Positions 1-4,701 of a DNA stretch of 5,722 nt are shown here, piece after piece. Numbering within the stretch: the stretch's first letter is position 1; each line of letters opens with the position of its first letter. Where the stretch lies: the NCBI GenBank assembly GCA_041653495.1, contig JBAZFF010000028.1, forward strand, positions 1 to 5,722, given 5' to 3'. The stretch comes from JBAZFF01 sp041653495 (lineage in GTDB: Bacteria; Patescibacteriota; Minisyncoccia; Minisyncoccales; RBG-13-42-11). Under the pieces are notes generated by a model that was given only the letters and a program-made list of their open reading frames with translations, searched no databases and had not been told where the DNA came from. The translations under genes and the position numbers were made by a program.

Positions 1-150
1 GCAAGAGGCAAACCTGCGAGGGGCAAACCTGCAAGAGGCAGACCTGCAAGAGGCAAACCTGCGATGGGCAGACCTGCGAGGGGCAAACCTGCAAGAGGCA
101 AACCTGCGATGGGCAGACCTGCGATGGGCAGACCTGCGAGGGGCAAACCT
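1..150 (+). repeat. Ten tandem 15-bp repeats encoding the pentapeptides
   Basis: Ten uninterrupted 15-bp units run from base 1 to 150. They fall into three near-identical types: GCAAGAGGCARACCT, GCGATGGGCAGACCT and GCGAGGGGCAAACCT, which differ at only a few bases. Synonymous positions are also conserved between units, which points to recent expansion by slippage or unequal recombination, beyond protein-level selection alone. The array continues off the left edge, so the true copy number is unknown. It is coding (pentapeptide repeats) and has no CRISPR-like spacers. Confidence 0.95.
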
Positions 151-346
151 GGATTTCTCTTCAGGTTTTTCTTTCAGATGTTCATCTTTCGGAGTCAAAC
201 TTGATCTAAAACTGGCAGCGCAGCTTGCTTACCACTTTTGCCGATTTGATTTTGGGGAATGCAAGGAGGCAAAAGAAGCTCAAGAAAAGTTGAAAAACTT
301 AGCCAATAAATTTCACAGGGTGGATGAGTGCGGAAAAATCGAATAA
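2..346 (+). CDS. Pentapeptide-repeat protein, C-terminal part (5' end outside window)
   Basis: The frame starting at base 2 is open from the window edge to the TAA at 344-346 and gives 114 residues. The first 50 residues are ten pentapeptides of the A(D/N)LXX type, such as QEANL, RWADL and RGANL. This is the signature of the pentapeptide-repeat family (right-handed quadrilateral beta-helix). The tail then changes character: it contains LAAQLAYHFC, a charged helix (CKEAKEAQEKLKNLANKF) and a final HRVDECGKIE, and resembles C-terminal tails I associate with phage pentapeptide proteins. The start codon lies upstream, so the N-terminus is missing. All six frames across the repeat are open because the unit is 15 bp; this frame is chosen for the family consensus and its plausible non-repeat tail. 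The biochemical role is unknown; some family members mimic DNA or bind gyrase, but nothing here shows that. A hammerhead ribozyme begins one base after the stop. Confidence 0.85.
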   Translation, partial: QEANLRGANLQEADLQEANLRWADLRGANLQEANLRWADLRWADLRGANLDFSSGFSFRCSSFGVKLDLKLAAQLAYHFCRFDFGECKEAKEAQEKLKNLANKFHRVDECGKIE

Positions 347-403
347 GTCGTTCTGATGAGTCCTGAATGGGCGAAACCTGCCAAGGAGGGGCAGGTCAAC
401 GAC
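347..403 (+). ncRNA. Type I hammerhead self-cleaving ribozyme
   Basis: Every conserved element of a hammerhead is present in order. Stem I is GTCGTT (347-352) paired with AACGAC (398-403), six perfect pairs. The core CTGATGA is at 353-359. Stem II is GTCC (360-363) with GGGC (369-372), including one U-G pair, and has loop TGAAT. The second core strand GAA is at 373-375. Stem III is ACCTGCC (376-382) with GGCAGGT (390-396), seven perfect pairs, and has loop AAGGAGG. The cleavage nucleotide C17 is C397, so cleavage is predicted between 397 and 398. Stem I is the open helix, which makes this type I by topology. It starts directly after the upstream stop codon and would leave a 33-nt leader before the ATG at 431. 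I do not see a clear distal extension of stem I for the usual loop I-loop II contact, so cleavage speed is uncertain. Confidence 0.93.
383..389 (+). promoter_or_regulatory. Shine-Dalgarno-like sequence in ribozyme loop III
   Basis: The seven-base apical loop of stem III is AAGGAGG, a perfect match to a strong ribosome binding site. No ATG, GTG or TTG lies at a usable distance downstream, so it does not start a gene. A ribosome could still bind this loop, or it could simply be a tolerated loop sequence. Confidence 0.35.
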
Positions 404-430
404 AATAAAAACTTAGGAGGAGAAGCAATT

Positions 431-511
431 ATGGGAAAGGGAGCGAAGTTAGCAAGAGAAGGGATATATGTCTATAAGCAACAAATATCGAATGGTTTCC
501 ACAATCCCTGA
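431..511 (+). CDS. Small 26-aa ORF with strong ribosome binding site
   Basis: ATG at 431 follows a strong AGGAGG (415-420) at 10 nt spacing and opens a 26-residue frame beginning MGKGAKLAREGIYVYK and ending at TGA 509-511. It is the first translation start downstream of the predicted hammerhead cut, so it would have a 33-nt leader. A frame coding for 52 residues starts inside it at 468. Either this is a leader peptide coupled to that gene, or both pieces are one ~65-residue protein broken by a one- or two-base indel near 467-473; joining them reads smoothly (REGIY then SISNKYR). The MGKG start is also seen in the protein at 1799. No family recognised. Confidence 0.45.
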   Translation: MGKGAKLAREGIYVYKQQISNGFHNP

Positions 512-626
512 AGGAGATGTTTTCGATCTGGTAAACCAACTGAATCCTGCATGGTATAACAATCTGAAAGAGATGATAAGAAGGCATCTCCATCGGGAAT
601 CTTCTATTGCCACGATTGTAAACTGA
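468..626 (+). CDS. Small hypothetical protein, 52 aa
   Basis: This frame runs from ATG 468 to TGA 624-626. The product begins MSISNKYRMVSTIPEGD and has a likely helical C-terminal half (WYNNLKEMIRRHLHRESS). Its composition is protein-like, with a balanced mix of charged and hydrophobic residues. The ribosome binding site is weak (GAAGGG at 458-463, only 4 nt away), so translation probably depends on ribosomes arriving from the overlapping frame at 431. Alternatively, 431 and 468 belong to one frameshifted gene. I recognise no family. The frame is followed by a 47-nt gap that carries the ribosome binding site of the next gene. Confidence 0.5.
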   Translation: MSISNKYRMVSTIPEGDVFDLVNQLNPAWYNNLKEMIRRHLHRESSIATIVN

Positions 627-673
627 TCAGAAGACGAATGGGTCGATTTTAAAAGGGAAGGAGGAAAATCAGC

Positions 674-1165
674 ATGAAGATTAAAACAAACTTTCTTCTC
701 CATTACGATGGAGTAACAATGACCGGGAATGAATCATATCCAATAATTGGAGACATTCTTCCTGACGGCAAACAGGCAAGACTGCTTGTTTGCAAAGTTA
801 TCTTTCCTCTCTTTGCGAACGGCAAATTTCTTTTAACAGGCTCTTGTCTCGATAAGGCGATGGTTGCAATAGATTTCATTCCAAAGAAACTCAATCCAAA
901 AATCGTCGGAGGCAAATTGACTCTTGTGTCGGGAGACAAAAAATCATCTTACGGCTTTGGATGGAATCCACCTCTGGAATTCCATGCGTGGATAGAGTGC
1001 GATAAGGGAATCATCGACTTTTCCCTTCCAGGGGTTATCCTTAAAGGAAGCACAATGTCTGATGATCAAGGACCTTTCTTGATCGGACGAGAACCAGTTA
1101 TTCTTGCAGGAGAGCCGGAAGACTGGATGATTTATGAGAAAGTTTGCAATATTGTAGTTGGATAG
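674..1165 (+). CDS. Hypothetical protein, possible transglutaminase/papain-like fold, 163 aa
   Basis: ATG 674 is preceded by AAGGAGG (658-664) at 9 nt spacing; the stop is TAG 1163-1165. I do not recognise an exact family. The order of residues suggests a papain/transglutaminase-like thiol enzyme: Cys58 opens a helix (GSCLDKAMVAI), followed by a strand-like PKIVGGKLTL, then FHAWIE with His104, then IIDFS with Asp115. Cys-helix, HAW and a downstream Asp is the catalytic layout of that superfamily, although the His-Asp gap of 11 residues is short. No signal peptide or membrane segment is evident, so a cytoplasmic protein is likely. If active, it could be a cysteine protease, amidase or acyltransferase; the substrate cannot be inferred. 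It stands apart from the downstream operon, separated by a 102-nt regulatory gap. Confidence 0.85.
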   Translation: MKIKTNFLLHYDGVTMTGNESYPIIGDILPDGKQARLLVCKVIFPLFANGKFLLTGSCLDKAMVAIDFIPKKLNPKIVGGKLTLVSGDKKSSYGFGWNPPLEFHAWIECDKGIIDFSLPGVILKGSTMSDDQGPFLIGREPVILAGEPEDWMIYEKVCNIVVG

Positions 1166-1181
1166 TAATCCAATCAAGAAT

Positions 1182-1198
1182 TTTAAAAAATTTTTAAA
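1182..1198. repeat. AT-rich palindrome upstream of regulator operon
   Basis: TTTAAAAA and TTTTTAAA are perfect inverted copies around a single central A (17 bp). The spacing is too tight for a good RNA hairpin, so a DNA-level role fits better: a protein site, curved A-tract DNA, or an UP-like element just upstream of the candidate promoter at 1207-1235. Confidence 0.4.
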
Positions 1199-1205
1199 GG
1201 TATAT

Positions 1206-1244
1206 GTTGTTTATCATTCCTTTCAGTAGTATAAGGAAGACAAC
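1206..1244 (+). promoter_or_regulatory. Candidate promoter within an inverted repeat (possible operator or leader hairpin)
   Basis: A sigma-70-like promoter can be read as TTGTTT (1207-1212), 17 nt, then TATAAG (1230-1235); the -35 match is partial. The same stretch is an interrupted inverted repeat. GTTGTTT (1206-1212) pairs with AGACAAC (1238-1244) over seven pairs with one G-T, and TCCTT (1218-1222) pairs with AAGGA (1233-1237). The dyad brackets both promoter boxes and lies 24 bp before a ribbon-helix-helix gene, so autoregulation is a reasonable guess. If transcription starts upstream, it would instead be a leader hairpin. Confidence 0.4.
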
Positions 1245-1267
1245 GACCAAGGAAAGGAGGATCTATT

Positions 1268-1462
1268 GTGAAAGCAGGCAAGAAGAAAGTGCAAGGAACG
1301 TATATCTCTATTGAGTCCATAGAGGCAATTAAAGAGGAGGCAAGAGGGAGAGACCTTTTGCCAACGACTGTTGCCTCAGAAATTTTGGAGCAAGGAGTGA
1401 AAAAACTTACAGAAAGGAGGTTAGCACGTGGCTCTAAATCGAAGAAAAGTCGATCCAATTGA
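1268..1462 (+). CDS. Ribbon-helix-helix (Arc/MetJ-type) DNA-binding protein, 64 aa
   Basis: GTG 1268 follows AAAGGAGG (1253-1260) at 7 nt. The basic N-terminus (MKAGKKK) is followed by a short strand, VQGTYISI (residues 8-15). Helix 1 comes next (about 16-28), then a turn at LPTT, then helix 2 (about 33-47, VASEILEQGVKKLTE). This is the ribbon-helix-helix pattern, in which a dimer inserts an antiparallel two-stranded sheet into the DNA major groove. The polar residues of the strand (Gln9, Thr11, Ile13) are the probable base-reading positions. The C-terminus is basic and overlaps the next gene by 35 nt. As first gene after a 102-nt gap with an inverted repeat over a candidate promoter, it may control its own operon. 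Assignment is from secondary-structure pattern, not from a close family match. Confidence 0.72.
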   Translation: MKAGKKKVQGTYISIESIEAIKEEARGRDLLPTTVASEILEQGVKKLTERRLARGSKSKKSRSN

Positions 1463-1796
1463 TCTTGATCCTCCCCAAGTAATAAAGAAATTAAATCGTA
1501 GGCCTGAATCAATTGCCAAAATTCAGCAGCAGAAAGAAATTGCTCTTTTTCAAGAGCAGTCGGAAAAGCTTTTCGTCCAAACGGAAGAATTGCTTGCCCA
1601 AGCAACAGAATGGAGAAAAGAAGAAACAAAGCTGTTGATGCAGAAGAATTATAACTCAAACGGAGAAATTCAAGCACGGGCAAAAGAACTGAATACCAAG
1701 GTTGATAATAACATGACCAGGGCAGAAAAGATCTATCACGAAGCAATCCAAATCAGGAATAAGATTCGAAGACTTGCAAAAGCAATGGAGGTGTAG
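1428..1796 (+). CDS. Coiled-coil hypothetical protein, 122 aa
   Basis: GTG 1428 has AAGGAGG (1414-1420) at 7 nt and lies inside the 3' end of the ribbon-helix-helix gene (35-nt overlap), so the two are probably translationally coupled. After a short Pro/Asp-containing N-terminus, the protein is almost entirely charged and helical. It is rich in Lys, Glu and Gln with regularly spaced hydrophobic residues from about 25 to 118 (for example EQSEKLFVQTEELLAQATEW), as expected of a coiled coil. The only likely helix break is near NYNSNGE (about residues 74-80). No signal peptide, membrane segment or catalytic motif is seen and I recognise no family. A structural or adaptor role is possible but unproven. 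The next gene starts 2 nt after the stop. Confidence 0.8.
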   Translation: MALNRRKVDPIDLDPPQVIKKLNRRPESIAKIQQQKEIALFQEQSEKLFVQTEELLAQATEWRKEETKLLMQKNYNSNGEIQARAKELNTKVDNNMTRAEKIYHEAIQIRNKIRRLAKAMEV

Positions 1797-1798
1797 AA

Positions 1799-2185
1799 AT
1801 GGGAAAAGGCAAATCAATCTGCTTATACGACTGGCTTATTGCGGCAAACGCAACCTGCGGGACAATGGAAGAATCTTATTGCGAACTTCCAACGGGGCAG
1901 GAGGGATTTGAATTGAAAATACTTCCTTCTCCTCGAAATCAGGAAAAGGAATTGATCAAACAGGAGATGCTTTCCTCTTTGTCAACAGAAGCCAAAGAGG
2001 TGATTGACATTGTGCTTAATTCTCCAGCAGAGGTCATAGAATCTCTAACAACTCCTACCTATAATTGTATCAGCAAATCTCTTATCTCCAAATATCTCAA
2101 ACACAAAAACTGGAAGAAGAACAAAATTGAGTCCTCATTCAACGAAATCAAATTATTTGTTACTGGCCTTGAAGAACTCGGGTAG
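1799..2185 (+). CDS. Hypothetical phage protein with C-terminal helical domain, 128 aa
   Basis: ATG 1799 lies 2 nt after the previous stop, with GGAGGTG (1787-1793) inside the end of the upstream gene. The N-terminal part (1-45) has three cysteines (Cys9, Cys20, Cys28) and a short Tyr-Asp-Trp segment. The C-terminal part (about 57-125) looks all-helical: LSTEAKEVIDIVLNSP, then SKSLISKYLKHKNWKK, then IESSFNEIKLF. The C-terminal pattern resembles small helical DNA-binding modules such as sigma region 4-like domains, but the similarity is only by eye. I recognise no family and propose no function. Its position just before the helicase suggests an early or replication-related gene. Confidence 0.8.
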   Translation: MGKGKSICLYDWLIAANATCGTMEESYCELPTGQEGFELKILPSPRNQEKELIKQEMLSSLSTEAKEVIDIVLNSPAEVIESLTTPTYNCISKSLISKYLKHKNWKKNKIESSFNEIKLFVTGLEELG

Positions 2186-2203
2186 CCAGTAAGGAGGTTT
2201 GGT

Positions 2204-3598
2204 GTGATCACAATTACGATTGTTGATTCTGTTGTCAGCAGGATCAATCGAGAAAGCATATCTCTTTTGAGACCTGCATTCAGTTTCCAAAAGTCTTTCT
2301 GGAAAAAAGAAGGATTCACGAAGAAGGCCCAAGACTATGATGCTTTTTTGATCAGTCAAAAGGGAGAATTTCTCACAGGATTCGTCCCCAAAATCATTCA
2401 ATATTGCCAAGAGAAAAATCTTGAATATGAAATAGAAAATCAAAACGATTGGGAAGTCTCAGGTCCGATGCCTTTCCTCCCAAATGTTATTTTTCGAGAC
2501 GATCAGAAAGAAGCAATCATTCAAGCATGTGAACAAAAAAGAGGAGTCATTCTTCATCCAACGGGAAGTGGCAAAACAGTGATTATCTGCGGGATAATTT
2601 CTACCCTTCCCAAAGTGAGGATTCTCTTCTTGTGTCATACTGTTGACCTGATCAATCAAACAGTTTCAGAATTCAAGAAATTTGGTCTTGGCCCTATTTC
2701 CCAACTTGGCGGGGGTAAGAAAGATATTTCTGGCAGGATTGTCGTATCAACAATCCAAAGCTTTTCCAAACTCAAGCCCGAAGAATACTGTGATTTGTTT
2801 TATGCTGTTATTGTTGATGAGTGTCATCATGTTGGTACGTCTGTCGGTAAGGTGGTTCCTCAGAAATCTGACAGCATCTATTCAAAGGTTCTCAAAACCT
2901 TTCTTGCTCCAATGAAAATTGGAGTCACTGCTACTCTCCCTTCTAAGGAAGAAGGCAAGTTCGCTCTCGAGGGGCTGATAGGTCCTGTCATTGCCAATCT
3001 CACAATAGAGCAGGCAACCAAATTGGAAATCCTTGCTGAGCCCAAAGTGAAATTGATTAAAGTTGATTATAATACGGCATGCAAGGATTTAAAAAGGTAC
3101 AATGATCTGTACGATGCCCAGATTGTGAACAATCGAAGGCGAAACCGAAAAGTGATTAAAGAGGCAAAGGACTTGGCCGACAAAAACAAAAGCAGCATTA
3201 TCTATGTCAGTCTTATCGAGCACGGAGAAAACTTGCAAGACATTGCAATGAGGATGGGATTTCCTGTTACCTTTGTCCGAGGAGAAGTCTCAGGAGAAGA
3301 AAGGCTGAGGATCAAATCTGATCTCGAAAAGAAAGAGATTCTGACTGTTATATCAACCGTGGTCTGGAGGGAAGGGGTCAACATAAAATCCTTGAATGCC
3401 ATTATCCTTGCCTCAGGAGGGAAAGATTCAAAATCTCTTATCCAATCTGCAGGGAGAGGACTTAGAAGAGATCCTGAAACAGAGAAAGAAGATGCTTTGA
3501 TCATTGACTTCGCAGACCCTGTTCGTTATCTCGCTGAGCATTTTGTTGAACGACTTGGGGTCTTTATTGAAAACAAATGGGCATTTGTTTATGAATAA
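2204..3598 (+). CDS. Superfamily 2 DNA helicase (SSL2/UvsW-like), 464 aa
   Basis: GTG 2204 has AAGGAGG (2191-2197) at 6 nt. After a roughly 95-residue N-terminal region, the ATP-dependent helicase core shows the superfamily 2 motifs in order. These are FRDDQ (97-101, Q-motif-like), Walker A HPTGSGKT (118-125), motif Ia around LFLCHTVDLI, VVSTIQSF (180-187), DECHH (205-209, motif II) and VTATLP (241-246, motif III). The second RecA lobe has SSIIYVSL (330-337), VISTVVWREGVNI (382-394, motif V) and QSAGRGLRR with the arginine finger (414-422, motif VI). No nuclease or extra domain is visible. In phages such enzymes unwind or remodel forks and branched DNA, as T4 UvsW does. Its partner is likely the primase, which starts inside its final codons. 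The length is normal for this class. Confidence 0.93.
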   Translation: MITITIVDSVVSRINRESISLLRPAFSFQKSFWKKEGFTKKAQDYDAFLISQKGEFLTGFVPKIIQYCQEKNLEYEIENQNDWEVSGPMPFLPNVIFRDDQKEAIIQACEQKRGVILHPTGSGKTVIICGIISTLPKVRILFLCHTVDLINQTVSEFKKFGLGPISQLGGGKKDISGRIVVSTIQSFSKLKPEEYCDLFYAVIVDECHHVGTSVGKVVPQKSDSIYSKVLKTFLAPMKIGVTATLPSKEEGKFALEGLIGPVIANLTIEQATKLEILAEPKVKLIKVDYNTACKDLKRYNDLYDAQIVNNRRRNRKVIKEAKDLADKNKSSIIYVSLIEHGENLQDIAMRMGFPVTFVRGEVSGEERLRIKSDLEKKEILTVISTVVWREGVNIKSLNAIILASGGKDSKSLIQSAGRGLRRDPETEKEDALIIDFADPVRYLAEHFVERLGVFIENKWAFVYE

Positions 3599-4499
3599 CA
3601 CTTACGATATCCTTCTTTTCCTTGATGAGCAGGACATTCCTCATAAATCCGGCGGAAAAAATGTGAGTTCTGGGTGGGTCAATATCTCCTGCCCTTTCCC
3701 TGGATGCAGTGACCCATCTAACCATTTGGGCATTAACCTGAAGTCGTGTGCTTACCATTGCTGGATCTGCGGGGCTCGTGGGCATATCGAGGGCCTAATC
3801 CAGGCTCTTTTGCAATGTTCGTACCCAGAAGCTTGCAGATTGCTTGCACCATACAAAGAAGATGCCCTGATCGTAGATGAAGAAGAGCCGATAAAAGACC
3901 CCACAGCCTTGGATGAGTTATGGGAGACTTTCGATAAGGACTTACCACAGCTTCATTGGGATTACCTTGAGAAGAGGGGATATGACCCTAAATACCTGCA
4001 AAGGAAGTACCTTGTCAGGTCTTGCTATATAACCGGACGGTTTCCATATCGAGTTGTTGTTCCTGTGATTATGAATGGCCAAATCGTGAATATTTCTGCA
4101 AGAGATGTAACGGGTAAGCAGAAAGAAAAATACATGGGCCTTAAGAACAACGAAGCGATCATCCCGATGAAATCTTGCTTGTATAACATCGATTCTGTTC
4201 GAGACAAGATTGTCATTGTCGAAGGCATCTTTGATCAGTGGAAAATAGGGAACGGATGCGTAGCGACATTTGGCGTGGAATGGACGTCAGATCAACTTGA
4301 CCTTATCCGTGAGAAAGATGTGATCAAAGCCTTCGTTATGTATGATGCCGAGGAGAAGGCACAAAAGAAGGCCGAGATCCTTGCAAATGCTCTCTCAGCC
4401 TTTGTCCCTTCTGTCGAAATTGTTGTTCCTCCCAAAGCAGATCCTGGTGAATTAACCAAAGAAGAAGCCTGGGAAATTCGCAGGGAATTAGGCCTATAA
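3591..4499 (+). CDS. DNA primase with CHC2-type zinc finger and TOPRIM domain, 302 aa
   Basis: The ATG at 3591 overlaps the helicase stop in ATGAATAA, a typical coupled arrangement. An in-frame TTG at 3504 would add 29 residues but would push 95 nt into the helicase gene, so 3591 is preferred. No good Shine-Dalgarno precedes it. The N-terminal zinc finger has Cys34, Cys39, His45, Cys57 and Cys60 (CPFPGC, then HCWICGARGH). A linker and an RVVVPV strand follow, then the TOPRIM catalytic domain: Glu211 in KIVIVEGIFD, Asp252 and Glu254 in MYDAEEKA, and KADPGEL near the end. TOPRIM primases use Mg2+ at these acidic residues to make RNA primers on single-stranded DNA; here the second motif reads D-x-E instead of the usual D-x-D. 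There is no C-terminal replicative helicase domain, unlike T7 gp4, so this is a stand-alone primase acting with a separate helicase. Confidence 0.92.
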   Translation: MNNTYDILLFLDEQDIPHKSGGKNVSSGWVNISCPFPGCSDPSNHLGINLKSCAYHCWICGARGHIEGLIQALLQCSYPEACRLLAPYKEDALIVDEEEPIKDPTALDELWETFDKDLPQLHWDYLEKRGYDPKYLQRKYLVRSCYITGRFPYRVVVPVIMNGQIVNISARDVTGKQKEKYMGLKNNEAIIPMKSCLYNIDSVRDKIVIVEGIFDQWKIGNGCVATFGVEWTSDQLDLIREKDVIKAFVMYDAEEKAQKKAEILANALSAFVPSVEIVVPPKADPGELTKEEAWEIRRELGL

Positions 4500-4518
4500 A
4501 ATTTAATGCAAAAATATA

Positions 4519-4547
4519 TTTTAATAAATCCCTTTTTGTAATATGAT
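4519..4547 (+). promoter_or_regulatory. Weak candidate promoter before structured RNA element
   Basis: In a very AT-rich stretch, TATGAT (4542-4547) resembles a -10 box; the 17-nt-spaced -35 position (4519-4524, TTTTAA) matches poorly. A start about 7 nt downstream would fall at the TTGCCTGGCAA segment that forms the predicted pseudoknot. Support is the box match alone. Confidence 0.22.
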
Positions 4548-4552
4548 TACCT

Positions 4553-4701
4553 TGCCTGGCAAGCAGAGGAGAGAAAAAAGAGGAGAAAAAGATAAGGCAA
4601 TGAACTGTTTTAAGAAGCTTTTTTTAGGAAGTCTGGTTGGCATTTCTTTGGATCGTCTTTTCTTTTCCCTCGGAGATCCTCTTCAAATGCCCTGCCAGGC
4701 A
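4553..4701. repeat. Pair of TGCCWGGCA palindromes
   Basis: TGCCTGGCA (4553-4561) and TGCCAGGCA (4693-4701) are each symmetrical around the central base and differ only there. They are therefore mutual reverse complements as well as near-direct repeats. Both contain CCWGG. As RNA they pair with each other; as DNA they could be two copies of one protein-binding or methylation site. Confidence 0.55.

Noticed and set aside
1..150. CRISPR array
   Set aside because: The units are contiguous 15-bp coding repeats with no unique spacers.
1..204. Basic ARGKP-repeat frame (frame starting at base 1) through the tandem array
   Set aside because: A 15-bp repeat keeps every frame open. This frame ends in an unlikely Phe-rich tail and stops at 202-204, whereas the frame from base 2 matches the pentapeptide consensus and has a normal tail.
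1059..1110. Second hammerhead ribozyme at CTGATGA 1059-1065
   Set aside because: A stem II-like hairpin is present, but the GAAA core strand, stem III and a cleavage triplet cannot be placed.
1183..1746. 187-aa reading frame on the - strand
   Set aside because: It lies opposite two + strand genes with strong ribosome binding sites and protein-like sequences, and its composition looks like an antisense reading.
3303..3345. Hammerhead-like CTGAGGA followed by GAAA in the helicase gene
   Set aside because: Stem II does not pair properly between the two core strands and no stem III or stem I can be drawn.
3504..3590. Upstream TTG start for the primase
   Set aside because: It would add 29 non-conserved-looking residues deep inside the helicase motif region; the ATG at 3591 overlaps the helicase stop in the usual coupled way.
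4553..4701. 5S rRNA, because the pairing segments resemble the TGCCTGGC...CTGCCAGGCA terminal helix of enteric 5S rRNA
   Set aside because: The interior has none of the conserved 5S loops, the spacing is about 149 nt instead of about 118, and it contains a 28-bp stem foreign to 5S. The likeness is limited to a nine-base palindrome.
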